The notes beneath the pieces are model-generated. The model made no database searches. It was given only the letters and a program-made list of their open reading frames with translations, and had not been told where the DNA came from. This document shows, piece by piece, positions 24,101 through 35,422 of a DNA stretch of 64,000 nucleotides (its first letter is position 1; every line of letters starts with the position of its first letter). Origin of the DNA: Plasmodium malariae (Eukaryota > Apicomplexa > Aconoidasida > Haemosporida > Plasmodiidae); contig NC_041788.1 in assembly GCF_900090045.1 (NCBI RefSeq), forward strand, positions 620,001 to 684,000. Reading direction: 5' to 3'. Position numbers and translations under genes: made by a program.

Positions 24101-26359
24101 ATGATTTATGAAAGAACAGATTTCGAAACTACGAAAAGCAAATCGGAAAAAAGTGCCACAGTTAATGATAACAAGGATGAAAAATGGGCAGATGCAAAAT
24201 CATACCACAAGAATGCGTCACCTTTTAAATTAATAAATTCGTTTTACATGTACAATTACATGCAATTACTAATAAATGAAGGGAAGAACAAAAGCTTATT
24301 CATTATTGACCTAAGATCTGAAGAACTATTTAAAGAAGGACATATAATGAACTCTGTTAACATTAACAATGTTAGTAGGATTATGGAAATAGAGAATGAG
24401 ATAAAGTCAAAAGAAAATATAAAAATTATTTTTTATGAGGATGAAGAGGTTGAATATTTAAATAATTACAATTATTTATTGAGCAAACATTTTTTAAACA
24501 CGAAAGCTAATTTCTATTTTTTGAAGGGGGGATACACAAAATTTGAAGGGGAGTACTTTTTTTTATGTATAAAAAGTTATAATGGTAACAGTAATAGTAA
24601 CAGTCGTACTAGGATTGGCAATATACAGCAATATGCATGTTCTAAACTTGTTCCCTATATTAATTACCCCATAAAAATTTGCAGTAACTTGTACTTGGGA
24701 AATATCGTTCATATTAACAATTCGTTTATAAACAGGTTCTTAAGAATAAAACATATATACGATTTTACTTCCTCTGGTTTTGATATAAAAAATGATGAAG
24801 TATTAAACTATTTCAGGTACAACATACTGAAGAGAAAAATGGAAAAAAATACAAATTCCTTAAGAAATGAATCAGTTAATTATTACAATTTTTTGGACAT
24901 TCGTATGGTCTATGATGTTGTGTACAGTTTAGCTCATATTACAAGTGTGAAAGAAGATAAAGCTATTCTTACCAAACTACAAAAAGAAAAAAAGTGTAGC
25001 AGTATAGTAGGTAGTGGCAAAGGTTATACCAATAATTTAAGGATATGCATGGGTAAAAACGAATTTCTACTAAAAAATAATGAGGGTAACCATTTAAAGA
25101 AAAATGAGGAAAAAGAAAATGTCTTAATAATATGTAATCAGGGCATTAAAGATCAAACTAAAGAGAAAATAAATAGTATAAGTTTAATAATTTGCATGTG
25201 TTATATTATGTATACCAAAAAATACAATCTTAATTTAACCCTTGCATATATGCTAAAGATATGCAATAATTTAAGTTTAAGTTCGCAAACAAGGAGCTTT
25301 TTGCAAAATTTCTACCAGTCCTTAACGAAAAGTAATTTTAATTTAGAATTTTATTGTAATTCAAGGAGCAACATGCAGTCGAAAAGTAATAAGAGCAATA
25401 GTAATAGCCCTATCAGAAGCAATAGCAGTAGCAGTGGTAACAGTAAAAGTAGCAATCGTCGCTCGAATAAGGAATCGAGTTCTCAACTGCAAATCATAAA
25501 AAGTGAAAACTTTAGAAAATTAATAAAAATGTATGAAATAGGCAAATGCTACATTATGTTAAATCATTCTGAGGAATATATTCTCTACGTAAATCAAGAG
25601 CTAATGCTCAATGACATTCATATAATGAAGGAAAAAGTGGAGGATAAGGATTTTAATTCCTATGAATGTGTAATGCAGTCCATTCTATTTCATATATATA
25701 ATATTAACCATAATAAAATAAATTTTGAAGAAATTAATAATTTTTTAGAAATCCTAGTAAAAATTATAAATGAGAATAAATTAGAAAATTATCGCAAAAT
25801 GCCATATTTTTCATTAATTATAATAAATTTATGTAAAGCATTATCAGTGGACGAAAAAGATGATAAACATAGTAATATAAAACCATTTATGGAAGAATAT
25901 GAGAATATTAAATATAATATATTTTCCTTAATTTGTAACAATATTGTCACATGCATTGATTTTATTATAAAAAACAGTTATACGAATAATGCAATTAATA
26001 ATGTTACAGAAGAATATGAAGTAACACTGAAGGAGAAGGAAGAAAATTTAAAAAAAAGGAATATAGATAAAAACACATATATGATATTTTTAGCACTGAA
26101 ATATCTTTTAACATCCTTTTTTTATTTTTATGTCTATCCTGCCATAGAAAAAATGAGATTTTCATACATGGATAGAATATATCATACGTTACAAAAAATT
26201 GATACATTTGCCGATTATTATTATTCTATTTTTAAAATAAATATTAATTTAATTAATAATAAGAATTATAAAGCGCAAATATGCTCTTCTGATAACCTGC
26301 CCGTGTATTTTTCGGATATATTAAGACCCTTTATAATAATCAACAATTACTTGAATTAA
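24101..26359 (+). CDS. MKP-like protein: rhodanese (CH2) domain plus inactive-looking dual-specificity phosphatase domain
   Basis: A 752-residue protein laid out like MAP-kinase phosphatases. Residues about 45-155 form a rhodanese/CH2 domain: LFIIDLRSEELFKEGHIMNS, then FYFLKGGYTKFEGEYFFLC, close to the MKP 'LKGGYxxFxxEYPELC' strand. A dual-specificity phosphatase-like domain starts near residue 190 with the entry strand ICSNLYLGNIVHINN. At the place of the P-loop (about 341-356) the sequence is VLIICNQGIKDQTKEK: a Cys (about 345) and a Gly remain, but the His before the Cys and the Arg of HCxxxxxR are missing. It is thus likely a pseudophosphatase, comparable in layout to human MK-STYX. A low-complexity Ser/Asn patch lies near 425-465, followed by a helical C-terminal region (about 475-750) that I do not recognise. 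Single exon; ATG follows a T-rich tract. Confidence 0.82.
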   Translation: MIYERTDFETTKSKSEKSATVNDNKDEKWADAKSYHKNASPFKLINSFYMYNYMQLLINEGKNKSLFIIDLRSEELFKEGHIMNSVNINNVSRIMEIENEIKSKENIKIIFYEDEEVEYLNNYNYLLSKHFLNTKANFYFLKGGYTKFEGEYFFLCIKSYNGNSNSNSRTRIGNIQQYACSKLVPYINYPIKICSNLYLGNIVHINNSFINRFLRIKHIYDFTSSGFDIKNDEVLNYFRYNILKRKMEKNTNSLRNESVNYYNFLDIRMVYDVVYSLAHITSVKEDKAILTKLQKEKKCSSIVGSGKGYTNNLRICMGKNEFLLKNNEGNHLKKNEEKENVLIICNQGIKDQTKEKINSISLIICMCYIMYTKKYNLNLTLAYMLKICNNLSLSSQTRSFLQNFYQSLTKSNFNLEFYCNSRSNMQSKSNKSNSNSPIRSNSSSSGNSKSSNRRSNKESSSQLQIIKSENFRKLIKMYEIGKCYIMLNHSEEYILYVNQELMLNDIHIMKEKVEDKDFNSYECVMQSILFHIYNINHNKINFEEINNFLEILVKIINENKLENYRKMPYFSLIIINLCKALSVDEKDDKHSNIKPFMEEYENIKYNIFSLICNNIVTCIDFIIKNSYTNNAINNVTEEYEVTLKEKEENLKKRNIDKNTYMIFLALKYLLTSFFYFYVYPAIEKMRFSYMDRIYHTLQKIDTFADYYYSIFKININLINNKNYKAQICSSDNLPVYFSDILRPFIIINNYLN

Positions 26360-27244
26360 CATAAAACGTTCTGTCACAATATACTCCTATTTTGTATATG
26401 CCCTTTAATATACAATTTTGAGTATAGAGACATTCGTACTTGAATACGAATTGCGCCCATGTACATGTAACAATACTATACATGCATTTATATATATATA
26501 TATATATATATATTTATGTACGTACACTTATGTCAACATACCTTTTTTCTCAGAAATTACCACACGTTTTTAAGCTGTTTCATTTTAAATATAACTCTTC
26601 CACTTCTTATTCTCCATTTTTTCTTTTTTTTAATTAATTATATGTTAATTTGTGTATATACATAAAAAAGGAGTAAAATGGGACAGAGCGTAAGAAAATA
26701 TACTATCACCAAATTAAACACACTTTGCAACATTGACAAACAACAGTATAATATAAGTATCGTACAAATTTTGACATGCATATATATATATATATATATA
26801 AATACATGTATATTTTGAAAACGTAATTTTTAGCTTTATTTTATAAGCAGTCCCATGAAAGTAAAACATCCTTAAAACTAATAACATACTACCTTTTTTG
26901 TGCACATTTTTTAAAGAAGGAAAATGACGACTGTAGTTATAAAACTATTGTAGCTTGAATGTTTCACTTTTGAGTACTCATGTACATAACAGTCTTGTTT
27001 ATTTATAAAGTTAAAGATGTTTAGCCTTATGTTAAAACACCAAAAAAAAAAAAAAAAAAAGTTATATCCACCCACTACCTATTAGCAAATAAGTTATATT
27101 CTTAAAAAAAAAAGGAAACACTATTTCTACGCATATATATATAATCGTATATACAAATTAAAAATCATACTTTTAAAAATATTAAAATGGTAAAACTTTT
27201 AAAATTGTGATAAAAAATGTCCCGTTAAATATATATAAGTATTC
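26360..27244. other. Convergent intergenic gap
   Basis: Between the MKP-like gene and the 3' end of the M50 protease gene. It contains (TA)n at about 26490-26512 and 26782-26801 and an A run at about 27042-27060. No coding or RNA signal is seen. Confidence 0.6.
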
Positions 27245-28528
27245 CTATAGTTTTCTAAGGTAATCATACAATGTTGGGAAAGAGTTAACTCCACTTGTTA
27301 CATGTGATATTTCAATTCCCAAAATCCTTTCTAATATAAAGTTAACAATGTTTGTAAAAAAAAGATACTTTGTTTCAATAAAATTAAAATATATGAAAAC
27401 AAGGAGGGGGCATATATAAGACAAATAGGTGTATACAATCTCTTCGTTGATTCTAAGAAAAAAAAAAAAAAAAGAAAAATCGTTAAAAAATGTTATGTAT
27501 TTTATGTTACATGAGTACCATTCAATAAGCATCATGCGCATATTTATATATTAACATATATACACATGTACATACACATATATACATATGTCCATATACA
27601 CATATCCGTAAGCCCATATACACATATCCATAAGTACAAATACACATGCCCGTATGTATATATACACATATACATATCCCTATGTTCTTATATACTTATA
27701 CACGTGATCATAGGCCTTTTCATGCTGTTCATTTTTTCCTTACAAGTTCCTTATGCAGTAAGGCAGATATGGCTCAACGATTCCCCATCCATCAAATCCA
27801 AGAATAGGGCATATATTTAAAAGAAAAGAATCAACTAGGAAAGAAGCAGAAGTTGCTAAGGATATAAACAATATAGATTGTGGATAAACACTTAAATTTT
27901 TTTTATTTTTAAAATAAGCACATAAATTATAAAAAAACACAATTAGTACGATATATAAAATATCTGCCAAGGGGCCAGATAAAAAAATAAATGATAACTG
28001 ATATGTACTTTTTATAAAATGTAATTGCAACCAATATAAATTTCCTGGTAAACTAAATCCTGTCACAAATAATGTTATTAAAGGTATTACTAATGTATGG
28101 AATATGTCAAAATAATTCAAAATATCCAGATATAAATAACCTTTATATACCATTGTTATGTCTCCATATTTATAAGCAACAAGAGCGTGCGCAAACTCAT
28201 GTAAACATAGTGATATTAAAAAAGAGGAGAAAACAAATAGAACAAAAACAATATAAGAATTTGAATAATATAATATAAAAAAAAAAAAGGAAAACAAATA
28301 GGATATCATTAAAAATAAATTTCCAATATAATAACCATTTACATTAATTAAAAGATGAATTACACAAATTAATAATAATGGTAGGAATGATATAATGTAT
28401 GATATACAGCTCTGATAATTCTCATAATCATAACTTTTTTCTTTACACAATGATAAAAAATTACTCGCGTATCTTTTCTGTGCCATTTGTGTGTTTCCAT
28501 AAAATAGCATTTTATTTCTTGAACCCAT
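27245..28528 (-). CDS. M50-family (site-2-protease type) intramembrane metalloprotease, two exons
   Basis: A multi-pass zinc metalloprotease of peptidase family M50, whose members cut substrates within membranes. The zinc motif HEFAH is at residues 110-114 in a hydrophobic helix; a GPLAD turn at 185-189 and the motif FDGWGI at 245-250 supply the usual third ligand region (Asp 246). Six or so membrane segments are visible (about 42-62, 68-88, 92-112, 145-160, 178-205, 218-240). The layout resembles short bacterial-type M50 proteins without a PDZ domain. Exon 1 is 28528-27744, ending AACTT before a GTAAGG donor (phase 2). Exon 2 is 27452-27245 after a T-rich CTTAG acceptor and adds INEEIVYTYLSY and another hydrophobic segment before TAG. 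The product is about 330 residues. Start is the first ATG; no signal peptide is obvious. Substrate unknown. Confidence 0.88.
27453..27743 (-). other. M50 protease intron with imperfect ACATATACACATAT-type repeats
   Basis: A 291-base GT-AG intron (donor CTT|GTAAGG, acceptor TTCTTAG). On the plus strand about 27560-27690 shows imperfect repeats of the kind CCATATACACATATCC. Phase 2 on both sides matches. Confidence 0.85.
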
Positions 28529-29671
28529 GTTGTTGAAAATTTTTTTTTTTATTTTCTTTACTATTCCTTACGTTATTGCATGATTATAAATTTGATGATA
28601 ATAATTTATTGATAACTTCATGTTTAAATGATCTTTATTTCATAGCAAGTTTTTCTTTTGCTTCCTTTTTTATTTTTATTTTTTTTTTTTTTAATATTCT
28701 TTCCTATTTCTATACCAAACAGAGTACAATATATATATATATAGTTATTATTTATAATTTCCCCAGCTTTTACTAATTTTATGTTATTTTAAAAAAATAT
28801 TATTTCATAACAAGATTCTTATGTTCCCATAATATAAAATTTTTCTCCATAACAATATGTATGTTTCTTCATTATTTTTTAATTTTACCACTTTATCTTC
28901 CATAAATCTAATAAATTAAGTTGAGAATCCATTTCTACTAATTTTTTTCACTTAATAGTATAATTTTTTATATGCTTAAAATTTCCTTCTTTTTCTTAAT
29001 AAAAACATCCTCAATTTGGTACTTTATTTTTTATGAAATCTTTAAAAATAAAATTTTACTATCATAATTTTATTTCTGAAAATTGAATTTTTTTTAGGAT
29101 TTACCCACTTATATAATAATTTAAAAAAAAATAAAATTTCTTTCACAGCAACGTAAAAAAAAAAATGGAAGAATAAAATTATTTTGTACACATACTATGT
29201 TCTTAAAAGAGAGAAAAAATATGGGCTGTTGATGCACTGTATGTATATTTAGCGGAAACGGATACGAACTATGAAAAGTAGTAAAATCTTTAACACTAAA
29301 AAAATATGTGACAAATTTTAAAACACAAATAAAAGATATGATATTCTAATTATTTCAGAAGAAAAAAAGAACTAGTATACGAGTAAAATTTTAACACAAT
29401 TATGTACAGACAAACATTTTAAAGTTCCGTCAAAAAAAAAAAAAAAAAAAATTTTTAGAGATTTGCAATACCTTATGGAAAGCCAACTCTTGATTTTAGG
29501 AAAAAACAAATTATTGTACGCTAAAAATTTTTTGGTATATAACTAAAATTATTTGAGTAAAATTCATTTTTCTAAGTTGCGTCTTAAATACCGTAATGCA
29601 GTATAATTAAATAAACTATTAACTTTATAGTTTTTCTCTTTTCTTTGATTGTTCGCACATTTTTAATATGC

Positions 29672-29733
<62 letters not shown>

Positions 29734-30996
29734 ACATATGTGTATATGTACCCCTATATGAATATGTATTATATATGTGCATAAAAATTATGTCTAATCC
29801 AAAAAGTGAATATACTTTTGTTTTTTATCAATCTACATAATTTATGCACCATTCTTGTTATTAAACAAAACAAAAGCAGAAAAATTCTCCGCTTCCTGAC
29901 ATGCTAATTCAAAAATATTACAAGTATAAATATATATATTCACTTCATTTAATTAATTAGTAATGATATGCTCTTCTATTAAAATATGTCTAAATCAGCC
30001 AACTTTATTATATTTCAAATTCTATTTTTTTTTTTAAAGTACATCATATGTATTCCCTTATTTTTTTTTATAGTTACAATACTACTCACATTTAATACGT
30101 ATGCTTACGTATACTTATGCATGCTGTATACATTTAAACTCTAACTCTCATGCTTCTTTTTTCTCGAATGTTTTCATGTAGGCATACAAGAATTATTATT
30201 TAATATGATTTTTTTTTTTTTCCATGTGACATTATAGAAGGTATTATACGATTCTATATATATGGGTGTAACATTTAATAAGATTTTTCTTTAAAATTGT
30301 AAATTTTTATTTTTCATCTTCCAGCATAAATGCGCTATATCGTTTTAAAAGGTAAAAAAAAAAAAAAAAGAGGAAAAACTTCGATTCGAACAGTTATATA
30401 GCACAAAATTAAGCAAGTGTACTTTTGTTTTGTTGGGTAAGTTTGAGTATTTTTCTAGTGACACGAAAAAATATATTTTTTAAAATGTTGTATTCTTTTT
30501 CACTGAAAAAAAAAAAAAAAATGAAAAAATGAAAGAAGAAAAAAGAAAGAAGAAGAAAAATGAAAAAAGTAAAAAGTAAACAGAAAAAAGCAAATATGAA
30601 ATATAAAAATCTGCTTAAATAATAAATTATAGTTTATTGTTAACTTAATTTAATTCAATTTTTTCCCTTTTTTCTTTATCATATTTTACACTTTTTTCAT
30701 TTTCATCGTATTGTCAGAGTGAATTGAGTTCATCTATTTTTTTATTTTTAAGAAGAAACATTATTTTGAAATTGCAGTAAAAGTAAAACAGGATAAAAAT
30801 TTTTTTGTACCCTATTCTTTTTTTAAGGAAACATCTTTGAACTATTTTAAATTAACTTACAGTTCTATTCATTATCCTGAATATATCTTAACTTTTCCTG
30901 TATAATACGCATAATATAGATATAATACATACACACATAATATACGTATACATACACATACATATATAAACTCCCTTTTGTGAAAATTTTTAAAAA
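28529..30996. promoter_or_regulatory. Long divergent intergenic region
   Basis: A 2.47-kb gap between two gene starts facing away from each other. It holds a (TA)n tract of about 27 units at 29674-29728, A runs at about 29432-29450 and 30356-30370, and T runs near 28681-28692. TTCGATTCGAAC at 30380 is a short palindrome without surrounding tRNA structure. No gene is supported. Confidence 0.5.
29674..29728. repeat. (TA)n dinucleotide tract
   Basis: About 27 TA units, the longest dinucleotide tract in the window, inside the divergent region between the M50 protease gene and the gene at 30997. Confidence 0.9.
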
Positions 30997-31578
30997 ATGC
31001 CGCATCATTTAACTTCGTTCGTTGCCGCTTTAACTGGATCGATTAGTTCAGGAACTTGCTGTGGATGTATCCCTTTCACGTTTTCCCCTGCTGTTACACC
31101 TGCAATTGCATCTTCAACTGCTCCCATATCAGCAACCATACCTAACACAGTTGTTCCTGCTGCTGTTGCATCTCAAAGTGCTATAACATCAACACCAGTC
31201 TTAGGAAGTGTTGTTGCGTTTTTTGCCCCGTATTTGTCTTTTTATAAGAAATGTAATATCTTCGAAGAAACGAAAGAAAGTCCTAAAAAGGTGGACAAAA
31301 TGTGTCAGTGTAATTTAATCAGTGCAGATGAACTAAATTATCAAAGTCATGATATGCTAAAGGAACAATCGTATCTTAGCAGAGAAGAGATTTTTGAAAA
31401 AAATACTGATAACGAACATTGCTCTAGTGATAATGAAACAGTTAATAATTGCAATTTAAATATTAAGGAGGAAATAATTAAGGAAGAATTGAATTTATTA
31501 GATCATGAAAAATCTTTTACCAGTAGTGAATATTCTATGCATTCCTTTCTAGAAGATGCAGAAATGGGAACAATTTAA
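30997..31578 (+). CDS. Unknown protein with Ala/Ser/Thr/Val-rich N-terminus
   Basis: I do not recognise this 193-residue protein. Residues 1-80 are strikingly different from the rest of the window: rich in Ala, Ser, Thr, Val, Pro and nearly free of Lys and Asn, with GC-rich codons (for example SSTAPISATIPNTVVPAAVA). A CCGC cluster at about 21-24 could be S-acylated. The pattern of small hydrophobic residues suggests one or more membrane-associating segments, but no clear single helix. Residues 85-193 are acidic and Asn/Glu/Ser-rich (KEEIIKEELNLLDHEKSF), probably disordered. Single exon; the ATG follows an A-rich leader. The N-terminal composition implies strong selection on sequence, so this is likely a real gene. 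Function cannot be stated. Confidence 0.7.
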   Translation: MPHHLTSFVAALTGSISSGTCCGCIPFTFSPAVTPAIASSTAPISATIPNTVVPAAVASQSAITSTPVLGSVVAFFAPYLSFYKKCNIFEETKESPKKVDKMCQCNLISADELNYQSHDMLKEQSYLSREEIFEKNTDNEHCSSDNETVNNCNLNIKEEIIKEELNLLDHEKSFTSSEYSMHSFLEDAEMGTI

Positions 31579-32481
31579 AAACTTGAATATTAATTAATTA
31601 ATTTTTAATCATGGAAATTCTCAGTTTGCCCTTTCTTTAAAGTATGTATGTATGTACATATGTGTATATTTGCATATGCTTCCACTTGAGAAGCATAAGT
31701 ATATGTATATATATAATTGTATGTATATACATATGTATAGGTACATTTCCCAATTTTCAAAATTTTTAAGATGCATATTTTTAATTATTCTTTTTTCATT
31801 TTCCTTTATTAGAATTGTCTTTTGTATGAAATAACAAAATTTTTTTCTTTTTTTTATTAAGAAATGTGCATCCAGTTTAATAATGTTCATAAATAAAAAC
31901 TACTAAACTCTTATTTTATTTTTTTTTTATTTTAAAATGGAATAACTTTTTTTCTATTTTGCTTTAAGAAGGAGTGTTGTTCATGAATTCATAGGGTGAA
32001 ATTTAATAAAATATACCCTAAAAATAACATTCCATTTTATAATTACATAGAGTATAAGTGTGTAAATGGATAAATAGATATACACGCGTGTTTTACTTTT
32101 TTTTTTTTTTTTTTTTTTTTTACCATTTTTGTTAATATATTCCACTAATAATTTCTTTACTATAATTATTAAAACAAAAAATAAAAATTTTAAATGAACA
32201 TTTAAAAAGATATATACTCTTTTTATTCTCCCATAAATTGTATTTTTTTTTTTTTTTTATGAAACATTAAAATGTTACTATAAGAAAATTGCAAGCGGCA
32301 AATAACAGAGGTATCTTAAAATGGGCGTGAGTAAATTTGTGCATTCTATATAACTAATCATCTCAAAATATTCTTATCCTGTACATATTCATACATCCAA
32401 ACTTTCACATGTACATTAATGTATATATATATATATATATATGTGCATGTGTATATGTATCGTTTTCCTTCGTGTTTCCAA
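31579..32481. promoter_or_regulatory. Intergenic region between two plus-strand genes
   Basis: Contains a T run of about 24 at 32098-32122, another at about 32245-32259, and (TA)n just before the next gene. No other signal. An ATG GGC|GTGAGT at 32321 looks like a donor but no acceptor gives an open frame. Confidence 0.5.
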
Positions 32482-33324
32482 ATGAGTATATTAAAAAATC
32501 AAATTAAAAATATAGAAAACAATATCTCATTTAAAGAAAAAAAAATTGAGACCTTAGATAAAGAAATTGGAGAATTAAAAAGAGCGTCTAACGTAGTTTA
32601 TGAGAAATTAATAAATCAGAAAGATGTGTTTTTAAGAAAGAGGAAAAAAAATATATTAACGGAACTGAAAATAAATAGTTTAAAAAAAGAAATTATAGAA
32701 GCATGTAAATCTGCTGAACATACCAGTGGTAAAATAACATCTACCATTGAAGAATGGAAAGGAAAAAAATTGAAGTTGTACGAAAACGAGGTAGCAATAA
32801 AAGAAATAAATCATAATGCAATTGAACAAAATAGCAAATATCGTGAAAAGAATGATACAGTATTGTCAATTTTAAACATTTTTCTTACAGAGAAAACAAA
32901 ACATAACAAAGATTTGAAAACATTACTTGAAAAAAAAAAGGATAAAATTAAAGCATTAAAAAAAGAAGTTAATAAAAAGAATAATCAGATTATTTCATTG
33001 TGCAGATATGTTTTAATATTAGATAATACAATGGTTTCTAATTTGCATATAATCAGAAAGCACATAAATGAATTAATAGCATTTCCTTATATAAAAAATC
33101 ATAAAAGGGGAGAAACTTTTACTCCTCTTATATGTTTAAATCTAATAGATGAAGTAATAGAAAAACAAAAACAAAAAAGAGATTTAATTCAGGGTCCACA
33201 TTATAGTGATGTCGGTGAAATACAAACAAGTGGAAACAGTACTCCTAAAAATGAGGATGAAAATAAGTTAGAACTTGCACTAAATACCCAAGAATTTATA
33301 GAGTTAGAAAACTTCTTATTATGA
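32482..33324 (+). CDS. Coiled-coil protein of unknown function
   Basis: A 280-residue protein that is almost entirely heptad-like from residue 1 to about 190 (MSILKNQIKNIENNISFKEK, then KKIETLDKEIGELKR). After this comes a compact segment (about 190-235) with CRYVLILDNTMVSNLHIIRK and TPLICLNLIDEVIEKQKQ, then an acidic tail ending EFIELENFLL. I chose the ATG at 32482: codons in frame upstream encode only a (TA)n-derived Tyr/Ile stretch. The build, long N-terminal coil plus a short globular C-terminus, is seen in kinetochore and centrosome components, but no family signature is visible, so this is only a thought. Single exon, next to and in the same direction as the gene at 30997. Confidence 0.75.
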   Translation: MSILKNQIKNIENNISFKEKKIETLDKEIGELKRASNVVYEKLINQKDVFLRKRKKNILTELKINSLKKEIIEACKSAEHTSGKITSTIEEWKGKKLKLYENEVAIKEINHNAIEQNSKYREKNDTVLSILNIFLTEKTKHNKDLKTLLEKKKDKIKALKKEVNKKNNQIISLCRYVLILDNTMVSNLHIIRKHINELIAFPYIKNHKRGETFTPLICLNLIDEVIEKQKQKRDLIQGPHYSDVGEIQTSGNSTPKNEDENKLELALNTQEFIELENFLL

Positions 33325-35254
33325 TTCAAATGAAGATAAGTTTTGTTCTTGTTTTACTTAAAAAAAAATTTGCTCACATATATGAGCACATATGCACATA
33401 CATATACCCATGTATATATACACGTACAGTTATATATATAAACGCCCATAAAAAAAATCTTCTTTTAAGTTAGTTTTTGTAAAAAAAAGGGGTAAACTTA
33501 AAAGAAACTACTATAAAAGGAAAATAAGTGTGCAAATAAACAAATATGTACAGTAGATGAAGCGAAAACAATACGTTCCTTTTTACATTGATATCTTCAC
33601 AAAAACCATAGTTAAAAAGCAAACACAACAAGAAATTGTACAAAATATTATATAAAATAATGATAGTATTAATTTTAATTAGTTTTACATTTTACTGAAA
33701 AAGGTAGAATTTCCTTGCGCAACTTGCTGTCTTAAAAAAAGGAATTATATACTCCTGAGCAAATATACATGTATACATACACTTAATATTTTCCGCCTCC
33801 CTTTTTAATGCCTTCGAAGAGTATTAATAATTCTTGTTTTATAATTTTGTTTTTTCAAAAAACTATCCATATCTATAATATATTGTGCCTAAAGAAGATA
33901 CTGTTTCTATTTTTATAAAAGCAGTAGTTTATATAATTACTTAATTCGCTTTACAAATATATATATATATATATATAACTTAAGGAAAGAGGTAATTTTC
34001 TTATCATTGATTCAAGAACAAATAAATTACATGAGTGTAATAGTTATTTATACTTGTTTGTACAAGTGATCACATGGAATAGTACATCTACATCTTTGCT
34101 TGTCTATATATATGCCACTAGACTTGTATACATTTACATCTATACATGTATTCATGAATATTGGCCTACATTTACATATATTTACATCTTGCTTAATACC
34201 CCATAAGTAGAGCTAATTATTGTTTATTTACGAAAAAAATTTCAGCGTATCTTGGGCGCTATTTATTGTTTAATTAATCAAGTATTTATTTGTTTAATCA
34301 GTCATTTGTTTAATTATTTAAATATTAAAATGTTTGTTTAATTATTCATTTGTTTAATTATTTAAATATTAAAATGTTAGTTTAATTTGTTTAATTTGTT
34401 TAATTATTTAAATATTAAAATGTTAGTTTAATTTGTTTAATTTGTTTAATTTGTTTAATTGATTATTTAATTGATTAATTGTTTATTTAATTGATTAATT
34501 GTTTATTTAATTGATTAATTGATTATTTAATTGATTAATTGATTATTTAACTGATTGTTCAATTATTTGTGTAATTATATGTTTAAATATTTGCTTGTTT
34601 TTAAATTTTATAACAAAATAATTTATACAAAGCGTAACTCAAATTTACTTGGCAACTACATTCTGAAAAGTGCTCTATGTTATGTTACAATATATGACTC
34701 CTTTTATCAGACGCACTAATATTTCAGACAGTTAAGACGTAATAAAACTTCTCAACGTATTAATTACTGCAAATTTTTTCATGGTGCAATTTTTTTGAAT
34801 TGTTGAATTATATGAACCGCAAACATTAGTTGTATCATGCATACATATATATATACATGAAGCAAACAAAATGTGATTAAATACTACATACTATTCTATA
34901 CTTATGCTCGGATATATAAAACAAATAAGGAAAAAATTTAAGCGATAAATTCGGCGACATATTATATAATATGTTGTACGAAATAACACAGAATGAATAG
35001 ACGAATGCGTGAATAAGGCAAAGTAATGCTGTAAAAAAATTATGGGGAAGAAAAGATTATCGAAAAAAGTCGCTGAGAATATCTTGGCAAAATAGTTGCT
35101 TCCAATTTTGAAAAGAAAAAAAAAAAATGCCATTTTTTATATAACCATTCATTTAGCTAAATCTGATATTATAGTTTCTAGCTTGGCATTAATTGCTATT
35201 TATTAAAGTAAGATAAAAAATACTTTTCATAATTTTATTTTTTAATTAAAGTAG
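33325..35254. other. Convergent intergenic region with TTTAATTG-type repeats
   Basis: About 1.9 kb between convergent genes, unusually long for that arrangement here. It contains a (TA)n tract at about 33957-33977, an extended low-complexity array at 34258-34560, and a mildly GC-richer patch at about 34620-34760 with stops in all frames. Confidence 0.5.
34258..34560. repeat. TTTAATTG/ATTTAAATATTAAAATG compound tandem array
   Basis: Two interleaved arrays. First come three spaced copies of a longer unit containing TTATTTAAATATTAAAATGTT (about 34312-34430). Then follow short TTTGTTTAA units and ATTGATTATTTAATTGATTA units to 34560. The AATTGATTAATT core is self-complementary, so strands can fold back. 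Confidence 0.8.
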
Positions 35255-35357
35255 TTAAGCATGAATACTATTCTCAAACTTATCTAATGCTTGTAATGCT
35301 GCTCCATTACTCAAGAAAACAATATGCTTTGAAGCTACTTGGTAGGGTAACACAACA
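35255..35357 (-). other. Orphan coding-like exon, RRM-like
   Basis: On the minus strand, an AT-rich stretch ending TATTTAG is followed by a 103-base segment that reads open for 33 codons in phase 2 and ends in TAA. Its residues (SKHIVFLSNGAALQALDKFE) are balanced and GC-richer than the flanks, and resemble the strand-3/helix-2 part of an RRM. It lies just past the stop of the RRM-like gene at 35423. No phase-2 donor in that gene's last exon fits, though a phase-1 route exists: donor TCAC|GTAAGG at 35509/35508 to acceptor CCAAG at 35338. It may be an alternative 3' exon or a remnant. Confidence 0.4.
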
Positions 35358-35422
35358 CTAAATATATACACGTATAGAAACACTCAATATTTTATATTAA
35401 TTGCCTTTTACTTTCTGCACTA

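Noticed and set aside
30380..30391. TTCGATTCGAAC, resembling a tRNA T-loop
   Set aside because: No acceptor stem, anticodon arm or D-loop can be found around it; it is a short palindrome.
32419..32481. N-terminal extension of the coiled-coil protein
   Set aside because: Encoded by a (TA)n tract (Tyr/Ile repeats); the ATG at 32482 starts the real heptads.
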